Under the pieces are notes generated by a model, which worked only from the letters and a program-made list of their open reading frames with translations, was not told where the DNA came from and made no database searches. This document shows positions 11,942 to 24,900 of a DNA stretch of 64,000 bases, in pieces. The stretch's first letter is position 1. Each line of letters opens with the position of its first letter. Source of the DNA: Caenorhabditis elegans (taxonomy: Eukaryota; Nematoda; Chromadorea; Rhabditida; Rhabditidae); NCBI RefSeq assembly GCF_000002985.6, contig NC_003282.8:10168001-10232000 (forward strand), written 5' to 3'. The position numbers were made by a program, and so were the translations under genes.

Positions 11942-12667
11942 TCTTAAAAGTTCAAGAAACGAATGTTTTATTTCATGTAAACTTCTATTTCTTTTTCTCT
12001 AAAAGTAGTCCATTCGTTCTTGTAGGTCTCAATTTATTATACCTTTTTGTAGTATAAAGCTAAAGAAATGTAACGGTGCTTTGACTTAAAATCGAAAATC
12101 TTTTTTTTTATTCCCCGGAGCTTCTAGAACAGATTCAAAAACTAATATTTCTGATTCCTGATTTTTTACTTCCCTATTCTTATGTATTGCATTGATTTAA
12201 TAAGTACGTTTAGATTACCGGTTAGATTGTATTCTCTTTTTCTCTTTTCTTTCACTTGTCGATATCTCCAGAATCTGAAGAAACAATAAATCGATCACGT
12301 GACCCCATCTCTTTGTGTCAGTTGTCCTTCCGATTACACCCTTCGTGCTCTGCGAGCCTTTTTCTTTGCACAACGTGGAGCAAGTTTACACCATTCACAG
12401 GCTCAATATAAACGTCTTCCATTGGCTTCCAATTTTTCAGTTTACTTCTTCAAACAATTTTCACTAGAAAACGCATTTATTTCCTTCACTAAAAAACATA
12501 AGCTCCTCCCCCTGCCTTTCTCTGCGTCTCGTTTGACGCCTAAAAAGAGAAAACGGGAGAAAAAATTATTCGGTTTTCTCCTGCCACTTCAAATTTTACT
12601 CTTCTTTCTCTTTGTTTTTTTCAAATCGATTTTCGAATAATTTGAATAGTTTTTTTCAGAAGGAAGA
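11942..12667. other. Intergenic region between mspn-1 and gta-1
   Basis: Holds the mspn-1 3' UTR and the gta-1 promoter. A pyrimidine-rich acceptor (TTTTTTTCAG) ends at about 12659, 8 bp before the gta-1 ATG, and probably serves leader splicing. No other gene is visible; the open frame at 12299-12640 lacks any recognisable protein feature. Confidence 0.6.
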
Positions 12668-15600
12668 ATGCTTCCCAGACTGGCAAAGTCATCTTTAATC
12701 CAACAGGGTAAACCAATTAATATATTTTGGATTCAACTGGGATTTATTTAGGAAATAATTTAACATATAATTTTTGATTTTGAAAAACCTAACCTGCAGC
12801 TTTTTAGTTCTTCTAGATACATTCATTTTCAACCCTTTTTACTTGCATCTTTGACCTAAAACACATTGAAAAAGAAACAAACAACACTTTTTTGATTCTC
12901 TTATCAGTTTATCAGTATCACAAACATTAACGAAGGCAATTGATTTTTCTCGAGTAAAACCGAATAGGGAAAAGATCAGAAAAACTGAACGATAAAATCG
13001 AAGTTTTGGTAAATTGGCAGGTATTTTGATATTCACCACATGTTTCAATTTGGAAGATTAAAAAAACAAAATTTTCTGAAATTTTAAAAAAATACTAAAA
13101 CACTTCAACACCATGAGAATGTTTCCAAAAAATGCTCTGACTCAATTGAAACGTTTATTTTAGTGCGTGGAGTTTCGGCGATTGCAAATGCCGAGCCATC
13201 TGGACCTAGTATTTCAACGAGCATTCCTGGACCAAAGTCAAAGGCGTTGAAACAGGAAATGGATAAAGTTCATGTAAGAATTGAGATATCGAAAGTTAAA
13301 TGGTTTTTTTAAACATCATGGACCTTAAAATACCTTCAAATTGTGATAACTTATTTTTTATATCTATTCTAAATCTTATACGCTCATTATGTATTGGTTT
13401 TAGTTTTTGACAATTATTCAGTGGCGAAATCGCTTGAAATTACTTTTCAAACAAAAACTTTGGCTGAACTTTCTGACAACTTGCTCAACAGAAGCTCAAC
13501 ATTGTCAATTTGATTCTAAATTATTAAGAATTATAAGATAGATAAATTATAATTTTAGATTACAAAACATTATTAGCTATTTAATGGTCACACAATTGCG
13601 AAGAATTTCGAGCCATTCAGTTCAATTTTCAAATCAAAAACCAACATCTCAACTCCGTAATTACATGAACATCACATTCTTACCCTTATCACAGAACGAA
13701 TGAAATTCGTCTCAGAAATATTACACTTTCTCTGGTCAACTGACAACTGACATTCAGGAGTTTTGATTATTTGATTTTAGTTTTTTTAATTTCAAATCTT
13801 CAATTTCATTGATAATACAAAAAATAAAATAATATTTCAAGGAAATTTAAATTTTATACATATTGTCAAAAATACTGTAGTTATGAAACATATGAATCAT
13901 TCCAAATGCAATATGAGATTTCAAAATTTTATAAAAATTAAAAAAATTTTTTTTCAGCAAACTACATCCGTTCGTTTCCATGTCGACTACGAGAAATCAT
14001 TCGGAAATTACGTTGTAGATGCTGATGGTTAGTTTTTATTTTCAGTTTACACACCAGGATTTAATTTAGGAAATGCACTTCTCGATGTCTATACTCAAAT
14101 ATCATCTCTTCCTTTGGGATACAATCATCCAGATTTGGTTAAGGTCGCTTCGCAGCCACATTTGATTGTGAGTTTTTATAAATTGATTTCAAAATCAATT
14201 TTTGAACCTCTTACAATCAATTGGAGCATTCGAACTTAGCCTTCCATGTACGCATGAAAATGTTTTACGCCGCATCCGCATTCAGGCACAAATACAGAAA
14301 TTAGGCGGTAGGCAGTCAGGCAGGCAGGAGGAAGGCACATAATGACCATATTTTCACATTAACCGTACACCTAGAAACCAGTAAAAAATTAAATATTAAG
14401 TGATTTGCCTGTCTGTAATATTTGGATAAAACTAAAGAAAACAAGATACTTACTGAAAAGTTGAGAAATGTATTAGAAAATAAATTTTCAGACATCTCTT
14501 GTTTCTCGTCCAGCTCTTGGATCCTTCCCACGTACCGACTTTGCTGATGGAATTTCTCATGCTCTTACATCAATTGCTCCAAAAGGATTGAAGGCAGTTC
14601 AAACAATGCTTTGCGGTACATCGGCCAACGAGAATGCAATCAAAACTGCATTTATCTGGTATCAAGCTCAGAGAAGAGGAGGTCTTGGACCAGATGCTCT
14701 TCATTTGGAAAGCTGCATGAATCAACAGAAACCAGGAACTCCAAATCTTTCAGTTATGGGATTTGAAGGAGCTTTCCATGGAAGATCTTTGTGCATGTTG
14801 TCGGTTACCAGAAGTAAGCCAATTCATAAGGTATTTCAAAGTTTTATTTCGAAACAATTCTAATTAATTATTTTCAGGTTGATATTCCAGCATTTGACTG
14901 GCCAATTGCCAAGTTCCCCCGTTATAAGTATCCACTTGACCAGAATGTTGCATACAATAAGAAGCAAGATCAGGAGTGTCTTGCTGACGTTGAAGCGAAG
15001 ATTTCCGAATGGAAACGTCGTGATAATGATGTAGCTGCAATTATTGTTGAACCAATTCAAGCAGAAGGTGGAGATCATTATGGAAGTCCAGCATTCTTCC
15101 AAGGCCTCCGTGATATTACTTCTAAACATGGAATTGTATTCATTGTTGATGAAGTTCAAACTGGAGGTGGAGCAACTGGAGATATCTGGGCTCATGATCA
15201 CTGGAACTTGAGCTCTCCACCAGATATGGTCACATTCTCAAAGAAACTTTTGACAGGAGGATACTTCTACGGAGAACATCTCCGAGTTAAGGAGGCTTAC
15301 CGTATTTACAACACATGGATGGGAGATCCGACCAAGCTTCTTCTTTTGGAAAAGGCTGTTGAGGTTATTAAGAGAGATGGATTGATTGAGCAGAGCAGAG
15401 AAGTTGGAGCTGAATTCCAAAAGAGACTTGGAGAACTTCAAGCATCGTCTGGAGGAAAGTTGGATCAAGCCAGAGGAAGAGGAACTTTTGCCGCCGTTGA
15501 CTTCCCATCTGGATCTTTGAGAGACAAATTTGTTGACTTGGTAAGCAGAATTAATAGTGATAAATGTCAAATTCAGCCATCTTACATTTATATATTAAAT

Positions 15601-15757
15601 TTCTTAAACTTCAATTTAATTTTAGGCCATCAGCAACGGACTTCACTGTGGAGGATGTGGAGACCGTTCACTTCGTTTCCGTCCATCACTCGTCTACACC
15701 AAAAAACATTTGGATCTGACTTTCGATCTTCTCGACAAGACTTTGAAGGGATTGTAA
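12668..15757 (+). CDS. gta-1: GTA-1, mitochondrial 4-aminobutyrate (GABA) aminotransferase
   Basis: PLP enzyme that transfers the amino group of GABA to 2-oxoglutarate, giving succinic semialdehyde in the GABA shunt of the mitochondrial matrix. Seven exons (12668-12707, 13164-13273, 13958-14027, 14070-14167, 14492-14830, 14878-15540, 15626-15757) join in phase to 483 residues, the size of animal GABA-T. Visible: a basic N-terminal targeting peptide (MLPRLAKSSLIQQ), the cofactor region CGTSANENAIK, the FEGAFHGRS loop, the PLP-ring aspartate in FIVDEVQTGGG and the Schiff-base lysine in TFSKKLLTGGYF. The C-terminus has LHCGGCGDRSLRFRPSL, typical of class III aminotransferases. Introns 1-4 are long and AT-rich; a cluster of AGGCAGG words lies at 14303-14338. 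It is convergent with the phosphatase gene that ends at 15950. Confidence 0.96.
14303..14338 (+). repeat. AGGCAGG-word cluster
   Basis: Short run of GGCGGTAGGCAGTCAGGCAGGCAG in a gta-1 intron. The same words, in either orientation, recur at 20928-20975, 21577-21605, 37131-37172, 45795-46110 and 56590-56672. Confidence 0.6.
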
Positions 15758-15846
15758 TCATTTTTTCTTTTGTTTTCTCTTTAAAGCTGTATCCATTTTA
15801 TTTGCTTCGCTGACCATCTAGCTTGTTATTATTTCAAAATATAATT

Positions 15847-15852
15847 AATAAA
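15847..15852 (+). terminator. gta-1: gta-1 polyadenylation signal AATAAA
   Basis: AATAAA 90 bp after the gta-1 stop and 98 bp short of the convergent stop at 15950, so the two 3' UTRs probably abut or overlap. Confidence 0.6.
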
Positions 15853-15949
15853 TTAAATATTCATTTATAATGACACCGGAAATTGATTTTTTATTGTTTC
15901 TTCTCGGGAAGTTATACTTCGGATCGATTCCAATTGAATTTATAAATTT

Positions 15950-18900
15950 TTAGACACGTGTTCCTCCGACTAGCTGTGACATCTTTTCATAGATTATCTC
16001 GATTTCTTGCTGAAAACAAAATAATTTGGTATTGGAAAATGAGATAATTCGATTTTCACCTTCGAGGCAAAAATACCACACTGAATTTCGGTATACGATG
16101 AAAGAACCTGTACCACGTCAACACAACCCGTTGTCTCCAGTTGACACGCTAAAGTTGTGGCTGCACAAATACTGAATGCAAGTGCTGTATCATCTGAATA
16201 TTCATCAATTTTGTTATAAATATAATATAATTAAAGTTTAAAGTATTTACAGATCATAGTATGTACGTTTCTACGCACACTACCATTTTTAAACTAGAAC
16301 CAAAGGGGTTTTTATAAACTCCAAATTTGTGTTACAAAATTTTTTTGAACCAAAAATATTGATAGATATCAAGCTATACTCACCATTAAACAAAATAGAA
16401 AGTGATAATGTAGAAGTACTATCTGTTGGTGATGGAACACTTGGTGGGTATTTATGAGCCAGAATAAGCAATGGAGCATCATGATAAGTGATCCTCTGTT
16501 TTTGAACATTTTCAATTTCCCTCCAAAAATCAGTATCCAAATCTGCTCTTGACACATTCACAATTCGAACACACAGTTGTTGATCATCTTTTTGGAGCAG
16601 GACAAAGTTATCTCCGTGTTGAAGTTGAATTTCACCATCGTATATACAACTGGGAAGTTTTCTCCAAAACGAGTCTCGTTGGTTTAGAATCACAATTGTT
16701 TGAACTTTTTGTTGCCATGTTAATCTCCAAAGATCTTCACATTCATTACCCCATGATCCGACCATGAATTCATCAGATCTATGGTATCCTGGGAGTGTTA
16801 TGACGTCTGATTCAATTAGACATCGAGGTTGATGTTTGCAATCACAGATATCCTTGAATAAATACTAAAGTTGAGAGGAGTTAGAAAAATATCTAATACA
16901 AACCTCAAATTGCAACTGCATTCTTGTTTTTCCGTTCAAATTTTCTTCGGATAAGTAATGCAGGTATCTCATAAAAAGGTCTGAATGAACTCGTGTGATT
17001 CCGTGACGAATCAATTGCCGGATAGCTTCGTGGCAGAAAATATATTGCTCCTGAAATCAGAAGTTTTGATACTAAGATTTCAAAGAAAGTAGATATTCTT
17101 ACCAAAGTCTGCACCAATTTCGCTCTTTGTCTTCTCATATGTGTCAAATGTCCTTGAACATTGAGTCTTCGGAAACTAATCAAATGCCTTCTCATGCTAT
17201 CAACAAGGATATATGAACCAGATCTACCAACTCCGGCGCTGAAAATATAAAATTAAAACTAAAATTCTCGGATTTCAGAATAACATACCTGCAATGAACT
17301 ACAACGGGTCCGGTGGAATGAATATCGGAAGTGTAATGAACAAAGCTTAAAAGTGGGAAAACAGACGAAGGAACTCCATGATCCGGCCATCCCATAAAGT
17401 GAAGCTGATGGACTTTCCGTTCAACAGCTGGCACTGCTTTTGCAATTTTCAAATCCAATATTCGATGAGAAAAGTGGGCATTTGTAGATTCTGATACCAA
17501 AGTGACCTGATAATTTCCAAAAGTTTGCGGAGAATCCTGTTGTGATGGCCAGTATTGATCGCATTTTCTCTGAAATTTGAGATGTTTAAAAGTCAAAATT
17601 TATATAAGTTACCTTTCCATCTTCAACCATATTTGTGATGCATACAATAATATTGCTCCGTTCTTGCCAAATCATACTCCAGAAATCGGAAAATGTGGAT
17701 GGAAGTGGAGCTTGTGTTGCGATGTAGGCATTACGTTCATTGCATGACTGGAATAATTAACTTGAAAGTTTTTGACTGAAAATGAAGTTTCAAAGGAATT
17801 TGGAAATACTCGAAGACAAAGTTTTCTTGCTTTTTGCAAACGAACTTTTTTATTTCAAAAACTTACATCAACATAGTTGGCATTGATATAATCATTTCCA
17901 GTTGGAGAATTGAGACGTATCCTGGTCGCTTCTATGGCCCCAATATTATTGTACCTATTCTTCTGTGAATTCTCATCAGAAGAGGAATTCGACTCTCCAG
18001 AATCCACTGAATCTATTCCAGATGTTTGAGATTCGAGAATTTGAAACTGTGTTTTGAACTTTAATGAATCGTTTCTATTGAGATCTTCGACGTATCCATA
18101 GAACAATTCAACCGGTATATCTTCTTGACCAGCGGAATCTGAATTTAATTCCATGGGTTTTTTTAGAAGTATTAAAATTTCCGGCTTACCGTAAACTAAA
18201 GGACTAATTTCTTCTAAATAGACACACTTTTCCTTCTTCTTCAGAAGATGCTTGAAGTTCATAGATCCACGTGCAAAATGTACAATCACAAAACAAATGA
18301 ATGCAAAAATAATGATTGCAAAGATCACGATGAGGACAGAAATGTATCGTGGATTTCCAGCTGATGATGTCAATTTTGCACATTTTTCACCCGGGGAGCA
18401 GAATGAGCTCTGATATGAACATTTATCTGAAAATTATATTTTTGAAAATTTTTTAAAAAATAAACTAAAAACCTTTCAAAATAAATTGATGACTATCACT
18501 ATATTTTCCTATTAAAATAGTTGAATTATCAATTGTACTTCTTTCCAAAACAATGATTCTAAGTGTATATTCATCATAGAGTGACAGATCAATTATATCT
18601 AGCTGAAAATAGCATTTTTATTATTTTAGGATTTTCAATTTAAAAACTTACACTTAACATTGTAGTATTAAATTGCAAAGATGTAGTTTGATTCGTGACT
18701 TTTACTGTGAAAGTTGGCGACTTCTTCGAACTGAAAATTATAATTTTTATATAGTTTGTAATTTATAAACGAACTTGACACTTGGTTCATAATTCCATCG
18801 CAATTTCACTCCATTTTTACAATCAAAATTCAAATCTTTGAATGTAACAGTTCCCGGCTCACCAACATCTGTTTGAGCAACACTATCCGCACTTTGGGCA

Positions 18901-21900
18901 CCTTCTCCTTTGATTGTTGAGGCAGAGACTCGGATACGGTATTGGGTATTTGGATCTGAAAAAGTTCAAGGATTTGAAATAATTTGGTTTTATTCTGACG
19001 AAAAGTCAATGTATAATTTCAAAGTGTTCAAGCCTAGGTGTCCGTATACATTCTTCAGAATAAATTTTAAGTATATTTTTATGCTATGTTTTAAAAAGTA
19101 TTTCTTTAAAATATGTTTTCTCAAATGTATGGTACACTGAATTCCAAGTTAGGCTTCTCGGGTTTTTGTGTTTTGCAACCAAATTTGATTTTTCATTTTC
19201 TCTACATGCTGATTAAAAAACCGAGTTCAATAAATTGAGATTAATATCGCAAAAGTTTCAAGCATTAATTTCCAAACTCACTTAGATCCACCAATCGATA
19301 TTTGAACAGTTTCGATTTGACACCATTTGGACTCACATTTAAATGTTCAATTTTCCATTGATCTTCATTTTTTGCCTGAAAAATTTCAAAATTTGCAAAC
19401 ACTGTAAAAACATAATACTTACTTTGTAATACAAATGATATTTTATAACTTTTTCAGTTGCATTCAATGGTGGCGCTGGCCATAGAACCGTAATTTCTGG
19501 TTTCCCGACAACGGGCAAAGTCGTGATTGTACTTGGTGACCAATTTGGAACGGAATCTTCTGTATGAAAAACCAATGTTGCCTGAGGACTTGTTCCAAAT
19601 CCATTATCTGCTTCAATTGCCAATGCATAATCAGTGGAAGGTGACAGAGCACATATTGTCAATGGAGTGGAAGTTGGCTTGTCAAATGTCATTTTTCGTG
19701 GAATAGTTTCATTCACGGCTTGAATTAAAACCAGATATTTGTCCAGTTCACCATTCATCTCATCTGGGGGTGTTATTGTAACTTCAACACATTCTGATGT
19801 TATGTTTCTAATTTTTTGAATTTGTGGAGGTCTGTTCGGTGATTCTCCGAGTGTTCGGAATGTGGTCTCTGGTCCAAAATCACTGCTTCCAGCGGAGTTT
19901 TCAGCTCGTACCGAGAATGCATAAAGTGTGTATGGAGATAGGTTATCCACGATTACAGTAGTCGCATTTGAAGGAGCAGCCATCACAAATCTGAAAGTTA
20001 TGAACTGAAATCTCAAAACTTTTGGGTGGTATCAATCACCTTGTGTTATCAGAAACGGTGCGAACTGAAACTGAAAATCGAAGAATTGGTCGATGAGCTC
20101 TGGCAGCATTATGTGTCCAAACAAGAGTAATTGAACGATTTGTGAATGTTTTGATTTCTGGAGATGACGGTGCAACTGGTTTTACTAAAAATATTACTTA
20201 TTAAAATCCCTTCGAAAGCTCTCAGAATGCTCTGACAAGTCCAACATTTGGAATTAATTTTGTTCAATTCTTTTAATTTAAATTGAAATTTCTCATAGTT
20301 CCTGATAATCTATCATACATCTCAAATGCCCATATCTTTCCCATTTCTTTCTTTTCACCTGCCCATTTAAACCCGACCAATTACTTATTCCACAAGACGG
20401 CTTAAGAAAAAGGTCAAGAGCACATATATACCTATCATTATTATTATACTTCAGGAATGAATACGGATTTATGATACCTCACAGATTTGGATGACTGGTT
20501 TCAAAAAAGGAAAAAATTTTCTCGAAGGACAGAAAAGTGCTGAGAACGTTCTAATATTCATTATAAATCCATTTTAAAATATTTTAAAACTTTATTCTGA
20601 AAGAAAAGTTTTCATTCAATCCCTAAATAAAAAGTGCAGAATTTTGAAAATTCGAAACAGAGATTTCAAATCACGAACAGAAATTGATGCAATTTTCAAA
20701 ACACTTGAAATTCAATTGTGACCGCCCGTCCGTCCTCTTTTACTTCAAAATGTCATCTGCACAAAAGAGTAAAGTAAGTACCCTTCAGATTTGGAATTTA
20801 TTAAAAAAATGTTACTGGAAGATTAAAATAGTTTTCATTGGAGATGGAAGTGATCGGAAATGACATGATAAAAAAATGTGAAAATGTTTATCTTTTTGAA
20901 AAATTGTAGGGACTTGTTGGGCAGGCAAGTTTTCCGGCATGAATGAATGAAGGCACCTAGTGCCTGCCTGCCTCCCGTCATTCGGCTTACTTTTCAGTGT
21001 CTGACCTTGAAGGTAAACATTTTTGTGTCTAACTGGAAAACTTAAATGCCGTCTGGGTCTCCACTTTCTTCAAAAAAAAAAGTCAAACTCCCTAACTATA
21101 TGCTTTTTCACATTTCGGACTCTTGACCAAACTCTTGTAACACACATAGAAAATATAGCAGCTCATTGAAAATGCGATAATTGCGCCACAGAAGAGGACG
21201 AGCAGTAATTTCGTTGGATAAGTTATGTGGCTCTTGTTGAATACTGGATTAGGTGTGAAGAGGGAGTGAAAACGGAAAACAATTAATTGGGTCTCGACAC
21301 GAAAAACGTGTATGTGACACAAAGCGGATGAGCAAAATGTGCAACGAGACGGGAAAATTCGAGGATTCTGAGAAAAGGTATTTACTTGTTAGGGAATTAA
21401 ATTAACACACCGATAAAAAGTAAGTTATTTAAAAAATTAGCATGTAATTAAAACAAATCTCCAACGTTTCCTCACTGTATTTAATGGTTATTCTCTACGA
21501 TAAACTTTCAAAAGTTCCAAAAGTATATTTAATGAAACTATCGCACTTTTTGATATTTCAATTTTCATGCATACGACAGGTAGGCATAAACATGCCTGCC
21601 TTCAAGAATGCCTCCGTTTGCCACGAGTACCTACGTTAGACATGACTATCGTAGAAAACCTACTGACTAGAACACTTGTTTAGTTCAATTCTTTCAATTT
21701 TTCCCTTTCTTCTCGCCCGTTTGGTTATTTGTGAATAGCTGTGATTTCATAATCCCCTCATAAAATTGACGGGTCTCACTCTCATTCCTTTCGTCCAGTA
21801 CCACAAAAGTGGGTGAGAGGAATGAGTGAAGAAGATACCAATCTAGATGAGTGTCTTTGTTCTATCAATTTCAGGAACTATTTCACAAGAAACCCAAGGG

Positions 21901-24900
21901 AACACCCCACCGAAATTCCTATGAATTATCTGATGAAAAGTGCTCTCTAAACTGGGTGGCCCCCCAAAAAGTTGACTCATAGTTGATGGTACACTCAAAT
22001 CTTTTTTAAATCTTTTGGTTCTCATTTGCCAAAGTGGGCTGATTTATGGAGCATGACTCTCAAAAGGACATAAAGTAATCCTCATGTTTTTTTTGGTGTT
22101 AAGAAGACCTACCCATAACTGCAAGTTCTTGTGTAGCCGTGCTCTGTGGTGATGAAAACAATGGATCTGTTTCAAGCCGACATCGATATGTTCCAGAATC
22201 TTCTGGAGTGACTGGAGATACTCGAAGTGTGTAGAATGGACGGATGAGTTGATATCGCCCATCAGATACCCACCACTGACGGGAAGAATCCGCGAGAATG
22301 TCCTGAAAATTGTTAAAATGATTTTATTATCTATCAACTATTGATACCACTCTGGGCTTTTAATATCAAGTATTCAGTTGTAAAAATGTTGCTTGAAATA
22401 TAAATTTTTTTTTGAAACAAATTTGCATATTTTTTCATAAGTTTTGTTTCATAGAAATAAACCAATTTTGATAAGATTTTGTCTTTTCAGTACATTTTTT
22501 ACATTGTTTTCATAGGAAATTTTTGCTCAGTAAATCGATGTATGTAAATGGTTTTTTAAAATTTATCTTTAACTTTCAAAATCCCAATTTCTTTATATAT
22601 GTTATTTCTTCCAATTCACCACTTCATGCCAATATATGTATAAATGCAGGTGCAATTGACAGATCCCTTTTCCATTTATCTGTGAGCATGCCGTTCCTAA
22701 CGGTGTCAAATGACGGGCGGCCCCGGAAGGTCCTTCAGTGTTTGTTCAAACACCGGAATAACATCCGGGAGACCGCCTATGCCTTTCCCATCCAACTGTC
22801 TTCTCTGCGTCTCTTCCAATCACTACACTATTTTCATCAGGCAGATGGTCGGTAGTTTGGTAGTTTTCACCAAATTAGTCATCCTTTGTTTGACACTACT
22901 ATGCCTATACTGTGATTTTTGAATAAACATCTACATACATTCATGAACTGAATATCTAAATGGTGCAGAACATAAGTTTCAAAGGGAAAATAAAATGCAA
23001 AAAAACTAGTTTAAAAATCTAAATATTTCAGAGTTTTTCAAGTACTCTCGGTGGTTCCGTGGTGCCCAGTTGTCAATAATTCAGTTGAAAACCACGCACT
23101 TACTAAACTCAATTGAAAGATCTTTGGATGACTATGAGAATTTTCAGACATTTCAGATTTTCTTCGAACGAGTATCCTCGAGTTCTATTGAGTATATAAA
23201 ACTGACAATATTGACACGTGATTGCGTAACTCAATGTTTAATCACAGTATAACAATTACCATATGACCTTAGGATTGCCTTAAGCTGTGGTCGGAGGATA
23301 ACTACGTAATATTACTAAGATGACGTGGCATATGTTTTTCGAAAATATACATTTGGTTTTGATGGCCTGTTCCAGAATAAGCATTACATATTCTAAAACC
23401 CTTTCCATAATCTGTTCCCGAAGAAAGATGTTCCCTTTGCTCCGCGAGCCCACACGCATTCACAAGAACGCATGAAAATCTGACGTTTCCGGTAAAGTCA
23501 TCCCGTCTAGATATTATTTATTTTGAAGGTTTTATAGTGAGACGGGCGAATCAAATGGGATTGTTCCGGTCTTTTTTCTTCACGATTTTTGAATAAAGTG
23601 GAGATTTTTAAGAGGAATAACCTAAGACTGGGATAACATAATAAGGATAAGCTTCAAGAAACATGATACAAAATTGAATTGCTAAAAGGCATGGAAAGAA
23701 TCGTAGAGTCAAGACACTTTTTTCGAGAAGATACAGGAAATCTGATTTGTTCTTTCTTTTCTTTCAATTTTTCTTCCTTTTTTGTACGCGGATCTAACAA
23801 GTTGTACAACATGCTTCGAGAGTTTCCAATAGTTTTGAAAAGTGACTCCGTTCGGGGAGCAGTTAACGAGTGCCAATTGAGTAATGATGCAGGAAGGCGA
23901 TACCACAATGGAATTTAGTATTGTGTAAATACATTTCCCGTTCGTCGTCTTCAAATGACTTCCCAAATAGACTTGCAAAAGTGTCAAAGTTACACTAGAT
24001 CTCTCCTTAGAATGGCACGATTCCAGGAGAATGGTACTTAGAGAGAGGTTGAAGGCTCTTGACATAATGAATGACGCACGTGAACCCACTTTTCTTGAAG
24101 AGGTTTGAAAATGCACGAATTGTTTTAACTAAGCCAACTTTTGTTAGAATTTTGAAATATTCTTGGTTGCGTTTTGAAAAGTTTCACCAAAATTAGAGAA
24201 AGGGCATGTCATCATTATTTTCGCGAACAATTTTTAATTTTATCCATAATACAAAAAATGTTCAAAGACAAGCCTCAGTAACATCTACCTCCTTTCTAAA
24301 GAAAACTTGCACCTTGAACAACTTCCTAGAGTTGTAGTCACTAAAATCTAATGGAACAAAAGTTCCAAAGCCTCGTGCATCTTTCAGGAAATGTGTGTGG
24401 TTCGTGACTAATCTAATCTTCTCTCCTTTCGATTCCCTTTTTAAAACTGCTTCGAACAATTTCTTGGAGGTGTCCAACTAATGCACTACAAGCTGCCCAT
24501 ACAAGAAAAAACCACCAGATTCAGTGATTTCCCGTTCATTTTCTCGCGCACACTCGACTCTTGACCATATGTTACAAATGAGATATTTCTTGCCAATTAC
24601 GTGTCCTACTGAGATTGATGATGACAGGAGACATTGAACATACGGTCGTCGTCGTTATTGTCACTTTTCATATGGAGAAGCTAGAATGTAGAATGTAGAT
24701 ATGGAGAAGAGAAGAAGAATATGGAGAAGCTATGGAGAAAATTTGGGAAATGGAATTGATAAGTTTGAAACTATTCGTATTTAATCCCAATTAAAAAGAA
24801 GAGAATATCAAAGGTCTGGGTTTAAAAAACACTTTGCAAGACGATCTTTTGTTTTCGAACAGTGAACTTATGCTTACAGAAACATGGGCCTACCGTGCGC

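Noticed and set aside
12299-12640. 113-codon frame upstream of gta-1
   Set aside because: Phe/Leu-rich composition typical of translated T-rich leader sequence, ending beside the gta-1 acceptor.
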